A DNA stretch of 15,865 bases, taken from an uncultured Bacilli bacterium (lineage in GTDB: Bacteria > Bacillota_I > Bacilli_A > RF39 > UBA660). The notes beneath the pieces were generated by a model. It did no database searches. It worked only from the letters and a program-made list of their open reading frames with translations, and was not told the origin of the DNA. The position numbers and the translations under genes were made by a program. Location: positions 1 to 15,865 of the forward strand of contig CANROL010000012.1 in assembly GCA_947632255.1 (NCBI GenBank). Direction: 5' to 3'. The stretch's first letter is position 1, and each line of letters opens with the position of its first letter. Positions 12,802-15,865 of the stretch are shown here, one piece after another.

Positions 12802-13406
12802 TCTAATTTATTATTTTTTAAATCAATTACTTTAGTTTTTGCAATATAATCATGTATTCCTCTTTTTTCTTTAGTAAATAACGTAGTTAAAATAATAATT
12901 AACATTAAGATAGTATCAAAATTAGCTAACCAAGGATAAAAATGATAATAAGTTTGGCGTTTAAACATAATTAATATTAAAGTACCAAGATTTAATATTA
13001 TACCATTTAAGATTAATGTTCTAAGTAAAAATTGATAAATTTTAGGATTATTATGGGTTTTATAATCAACAACTTTAATTTTCATAAGCTTTTTACCTAA
13101 AGTTTGACCACCAGTAAAATAAGCAAAGATGCCAAAATATAAGCAAGTAATAATAATATCCCCAATAATATAAACATAACCTGTTTTATTTAAATCATAA
13201 CTTAGATTATTTACTACTTCACTAAATTCTTCAACATTTTGATCATCATAAAATTTTTCAATGGCTGTATTATATTTTTCGGTATAAGTTATATATTCAT
13301 CATATTTAGGATTTATAAAACTTAAATATGTTAAAGCTGTACTAATAAAAGTAATAATCATCATATCAATTAAATAAGCTATAATTCTTTTAAAATTTAT
13401 ATTCAT
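12792..13406 (-). CDS. RDD-family membrane protein
   Basis: A 204-residue integral membrane protein. The first helix carries the RDD-family signature (RIIAYLIDMMIITF, with Arg and Asp at the expected places). A polar loop (about 30-70) rich in Tyr, Asn and Glu follows, then a second helix pair (about 78-102), the conserved GGQTLGKKLMKIKVVD loop, and two more helices (about 125-145 and 160-178). It closes with KRGIHDYIAKTKVI, another family hallmark. RDD proteins are mostly of unknown function; some have been linked to ion transport or membrane stress. The ATG at 13404-13406 has GAGG about 9 nt upstream. It is a single-gene unit with its own terminator. Confidence 0.9.
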   Translation of the reverse strand: MNINFKRIIAYLIDMMIITFISTALTYLSFINPKYDEYITYTEKYNTAIEKFYDDQNVEEFSEVVNNLSYDLNKTGYVYIIGDIIITCLYFGIFAYFTGGQTLGKKLMKIKVVDYKTHNNPKIYQFLLRTLILNGIILNLGTLILIMFKRQTYYHFYPWLANFDTILMLIIILTTLFTKEKRGIHDYIAKTKVIDLKNNKLEEE

Positions 13407-13456
13407 TATATCATTCCTCGTTAAATAATTATAATATTATTTTAATATAAAGTAAA

Positions 13457-13508
13457 TATTTGTTGATAATTTTTTTTAAAAGTATTTGTTGATAATTTTT
13501 TTTAAAAG
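13457..13508. repeat. 26-bp perfect tandem duplication upstream of the M18 peptidase
   Basis: Two identical adjacent copies, 13457-13482 and 13483-13508, each starting TATTTGTTGATAATT and ending TTAAAAG. Each carries TTGATA, a plausible -35 element; only the second copy has a possible -10 (CATACT, 13512-13517) at the right distance. Confidence 0.9.
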
Positions 13509-13517
13509 CACCATACT
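13489..13517 (+). promoter_or_regulatory. Possible promoter of the M18 peptidase
   Basis: TTGATA (13489-13494), 17-nt spacer and CATACT (13512-13517). The -10 is poor, so the assignment is tentative. Confidence 0.35.
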
Positions 13518-13528
13518 AATTAATGGTG
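13509..13528 (+). promoter_or_regulatory. Inverted repeat over the ribosome-binding region of the M18 gene
   Basis: CACCAT (13509-13514) and ATGGTG (13523-13528) pair around an 8-nt loop. The right arm contains GGTG, the only candidate ribosome site, 6 nt before the ATG. It could be an operator or a small translational hairpin, depending on where transcription starts. Confidence 0.4.
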
Positions 13529-13534
13529 AAATAA

Positions 13535-14803
13535 ATGAATAATTTTAATCAAGAATTAATTAAATTTATTAAAAAAGGAACTTGTTCTTTTACTAGTGCT
13601 CAAAATATTAAAGATATATTAATTAAAAATGGATATATAGAACTTGATGAAAAAGAAGTTTGGAATCTTACTAAGGGTAAATATTTTGTTATTAGAAATG
13701 ATGCTTCAATAATTGCTTTTAATTTGAAAGATAAAGTTCAAAAACAATTTAAAATTGTTTGTACTCATAATGATACACCTAGTTTTTTAATTAAACCAAA
13801 TCCTGATTATTATGAAAATGGTTATTTAAAATTAAATATTGCCCCTTATGGAGGAATATTAAACTATGGGTTTATGGATCGCCCTCTTAGTATCGCGGGG
13901 AGAATTATTAAAGAAAAAAATAATATTTTAGAAAAACAAATAATTGATTTAAAAGAATTAGTCGCGATTATTCCTAGTGTAGCGATTCATCAAAATGATC
14001 AAGCTAATAGTAATTTAGATTTAAATACCGAAATAGATTTAATGCCCATTATATCTTTAAATAAAAATTATAGTTTAGAAAAATTATTACAAGATAAATT
14101 AAAGATTAAAGAACATATTAAAGATTTTGATTTATTTTTATATAATTTAGAAGAACCACATATTTTAAATAATGAGTTTTTAGTAGCACCAAGAATAGAT
14201 AATTTAACTTGTACTTATGCGGCTTTAAAAGCTTTTATTAATAATTTTAATGATGGAATTAATATCTTAGCTATTTTTAATAGTGAAGAAGTTGGTTCTA
14301 ATACTTATGAAGGAGCAGATTCTAATATTTTAATTGATATTATTAAAAAAATATGTAAATTAAAAAAATTAGATTTAGCTTCTAGTTTAGCTAATTCGGT
14401 TATTATTAGTGCCGATAATACACATGCTAGACATCCTAATCATGATGATAAATCTGATCATACTAATACTCCTTTGTTAAATGAAGGAATTTTAATTATG
14501 CGGGAAATGAATGGAACTACGAATGCAATAACTTCAGCCTTATTTAAAAATATTTGTCGAAAAAGCAAAGTAAAATGTTCTTATTATACTTCAAGAAATG
14601 ATTTAGCAAGTGGTTCTACTCAAGCGGGAGCTAGTTTAAAACATTTAAGTATTAATTCTTTAGATATAGGACTTGCCATGCTCGCGATGCACTCTAGTTT
14701 AGAATTAATTGGTCTTAAAGATACTTATTCTTTATATAAAGCTTTAAATAATTTTTATAAAATTAGTTATGAATTTAAAGATAATAAAATTATTATAAAA
14801 TAA
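13535..14803 (+). CDS. M18-family aminopeptidase (aspartyl aminopeptidase type)
   Basis: A 422-residue cytosolic di-zinc aminopeptidase that removes N-terminal residues, in characterised relatives often acidic ones. Metal ligands are visible as H78 (CTHND), D222 (RIDNL), E251/E252 (NSEEVGS, including the general base), D294 (SADNTHARHPNH) and H386 (LAMHSS). Other family blocks are APYGG, MDRPLSIAGR, IPSVAIHQN, KSDHTNTPLLNEG and NDLASGSTQAG. Several blocks are slightly degenerate: THND for the more usual HTDSP, APYGG for YGGG, DRPLS for DRDLS. It may therefore be a divergent member, but no key residue is lost. Its length is close to the usual 420-460. The ribosome site is weak (GGTG) and lies in an inverted repeat. 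It converges on the DUF362 gene through a shared bidirectional terminator. Confidence 0.93.
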   Translation: MNNFNQELIKFIKKGTCSFTSAQNIKDILIKNGYIELDEKEVWNLTKGKYFVIRNDASIIAFNLKDKVQKQFKIVCTHNDTPSFLIKPNPDYYENGYLKLNIAPYGGILNYGFMDRPLSIAGRIIKEKNNILEKQIIDLKELVAIIPSVAIHQNDQANSNLDLNTEIDLMPIISLNKNYSLEKLLQDKLKIKEHIKDFDLFLYNLEEPHILNNEFLVAPRIDNLTCTYAALKAFINNFNDGINILAIFNSEEVGSNTYEGADSNILIDIIKKICKLKKLDLASSLANSVIISADNTHARHPNHDDKSDHTNTPLLNEGILIMREMNGTTNAITSALFKNICRKSKVKCSYYTSRNDLASGSTQAGASLKHLSINSLDIGLAMLAMHSSLELIGLKDTYSLYKALNNFYKISYEFKDNKIIIK

Positions 14804-14824
14804 AAAAGGAACAAGTCCTTTTTT
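14802..14824. terminator. Bidirectional terminator between M18 peptidase and DUF362 genes
   Basis: Hairpin AAAAAAGGA-ACAAG-TCCTTTTTT (14802-14824) gives a T run in both directions. It overlaps the last stop-codon bases of both convergent genes (14801-14803 and 14824-14826). Confidence 0.85.
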
Positions 14825-15705
14825 TATTTATCTAAATTAATTAATTCATATGTACAACTACCTAAGCCTAGTTTTTCAGCATAAGGTAAGATATGGCGAC
14901 CATTTTGTCTTTCAACTCGAGCTTGAAAATGTTCTTTCCCGGGATCAGTAGAATTCCATATAGCATCAATGCAAGCTTGATCGATGGCAACAGGATCTAG
15001 GCTAGCAAAAATACCAATGTCAGCCATGCAAGGCGCTTCTGGATTAGAATCACAGTCACAATCAACAGATAAGTTATTAGCAACATTAATATAAACAATA
15101 TTTTCAGGTTGCATGTAATCTACAACAGCCCGACAAGCTTCGGCCATAGATTCTAAAAAAGCATCTTGAAGGGGTAAGTTATCCCAAAGTTCTTCAGGTT
15201 TATTAACTTTACCAGCAGTATGAATATTAGTTTTACCGGCACTTGAAGCAATACCTATACTCATATTTTTTAAGGCGCCTCCAAAGCCACCCATCGCATG
15301 TCCTTTAAAATGGGATAACATAATTAAAGAATCATAATTAGCTAAATTTTTGCCAACTAAATTAACTTTTAAATGCTCACCATTTCTAACTGGTAACTCT
15401 AAAGAACCATCACGATCCATGATATCAACATCACTTATATCATAAAAGCCATGAGCCCGAATTGTTTCTTCATGATCTTTGGTCGTGTTTCTTTTGCCCG
15501 CATATGCAGTATTACATTCCACGATGGTTCCATTTACTTTTTTAACTAAATCTTTTATTAATTCAGGTTTTAAATAATTATGCCCTCCTAGTTCGCCAGT
15601 TGATATTTTAACTCCAACATGACCTTTTAAATCTTTTTTTAAAGCCTCATAAATTTTAACAAGGCTTGCACTACTAATTTCTTTTGTAAAATAGACTTTA
15701 CTCAT
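14824..15705 (-). CDS. DUF362 domain protein without ferredoxin domain
   Basis: A 293-residue cytoplasmic protein of the DUF362 family. Recognisable blocks are VGVKISTGELGGHNYLKPEL, VECNTAYAGKR, MLSHFKGHAMGGFGGALKNMSIG (the most conserved family segment), CDCDSNPEAPCMADIGIFASLDPVAIDQA and KEHFQAR. Many DUF362 proteins carry a C-terminal pair of 4Fe-4S ferredoxin motifs; this one ends soon after the core and has none. The cluster CDCDS...APC could still bind a metal or cluster. The biochemical function of the family is not well established. I chose ATG 15703-15705 because AAAGGA (15715-15720) is 9 nt away; the upstream ATG at 15712-15714 directly abuts that site. It follows the partial upstream gene by only about 15 nt, so the two are probably one operon. 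Confidence 0.88.
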   Translation of the reverse strand: MSKVYFTKEISSASLVKIYEALKKDLKGHVGVKISTGELGGHNYLKPELIKDLVKKVNGTIVECNTAYAGKRNTTKDHEETIRAHGFYDISDVDIMDRDGSLELPVRNGEHLKVNLVGKNLANYDSLIMLSHFKGHAMGGFGGALKNMSIGIASSAGKTNIHTAGKVNKPEELWDNLPLQDAFLESMAEACRAVVDYMQPENIVYINVANNLSVDCDCDSNPEAPCMADIGIFASLDPVAIDQACIDAIWNSTDPGKEHFQARVERQNGRHILPYAEKLGLGSCTYELINLDK

Positions 15706-15720
15706 CTTAATCATTCCTTT

Positions 15721-15865
15721 CTATATTTTAAAATCATCAATAAAGTCATCGATTGATAAAGCTTTGGTTTCTTCTTTTTTAACTTCTTCTTTTTCTTCTT
15801 TTATTTCTTTAGGGGTATTTATTTTTTCCATTAAAGCCACAACTGCTGCGGTGTCTAATTTATAT
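15721..15865 (-). CDS. C-terminal tail of an unidentified protein, cut by window edge
   Basis: The last 47 codons of a gene running in from the right edge. The visible part reads YKLDTAAVVALMEKINTPKE, then a Lys/Glu-rich charged stretch, then ALSIDDFIDDFKI and a TAG stop. It is in frame through to the edge and the stop lies one base before the ribosome site of the DUF362 gene, so it is very likely real and co-transcribed. I do not recognise the family. The acidic, phenylalanine-containing end is vaguely like that of the VirD4-type protein in this window. Confidence 0.65.
   Translation of the reverse strand, partial: YKLDTAAVVALMEKINTPKEIKEEKEEVKKEETKALSIDDFIDDFKI

Noticed and set aside
1..15865. 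CRISPR array, insertion sequence or complete mobile element
   Set aside because: No regularly spaced repeats, transposase or integrase genes, or terminal inverted repeats were seen. The only element-like genes are the coupling ATPase and the antirepressor.

Overview
The window looks like chromosomal DNA of an AT-rich, Gram-positive-type Firmicutes bacterium. A plausible placement is an uncultured gut Bacilli/Erysipelotrichia-like lineage, but that rests only on gene content and base composition. Intergenic DNA is almost pure A/T. The genes use AAGGAGG-type ribosome sites and sigma-A promoters. There is a class B sortase with an anchored surface protein, and an undecaprenyl diphosphate synthase for wall synthesis. 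Tryptophan is written TGG wherever I checked, and uppS appears to end in TGA, so the standard bacterial code applies rather than the Mycoplasma code.

Layout, left to right. (1) 1-1632, minus strand: the start of a HicA toxin gene behind a consensus promoter with a palindrome over its -35 box, then endonuclease IV (nfo), then a type IV pilin-like gene. (2) 1716-1905: an independent small-RNA locus with its own promoter and terminator; this is the most novel-looking item. (3) 1917-5153: a self-regulated ABC-transporter operon (ATPase, permease, YtrA-type GntR repressor) with an obvious palindromic operator just after its promoter. (4) 5168-7749: a one-domain rhodanese that may be leaderless, and a 732-residue VirD4/TraG-type coupling ATPase with no relaxase or other conjugation gene beside it. 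(5) 7867-9137: uppS overlapping a small unknown membrane protein, divergent from a tRNA-Thr(GGT). (6) 9156-10064: a phage-type Bro-N antirepressor gene carrying a perfect 12-bp inverted repeat inside its coding sequence. (7) 10104-13406: an unknown membrane-anchored protein, a beta-helix-like surface protein ending in an NPETG sorting signal, a class B sortase whose stop codon overlaps the surface protein's stop, and an RDD membrane protein. (8) 13457-15865: an M18 aminopeptidase preceded by a 26-bp tandem duplication, then convergent DUF362 and the tail of an unidentified gene.

The genome is tightly packed: many intrinsic terminators overlap the stop codon of the gene they end, and several starts are best set by ribosome-site spacing rather than by the longest reading frame. 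The clearest functional units are the sortase with its probable substrate, the GntR-controlled transporter, and uppS with its coupled small membrane protein. Candidates for something undescribed are the 1.7-1.9 kb structured RNA, the solitary coupling ATPase with its acidic DDF-type tail, and the membrane protein coupled to uppS.
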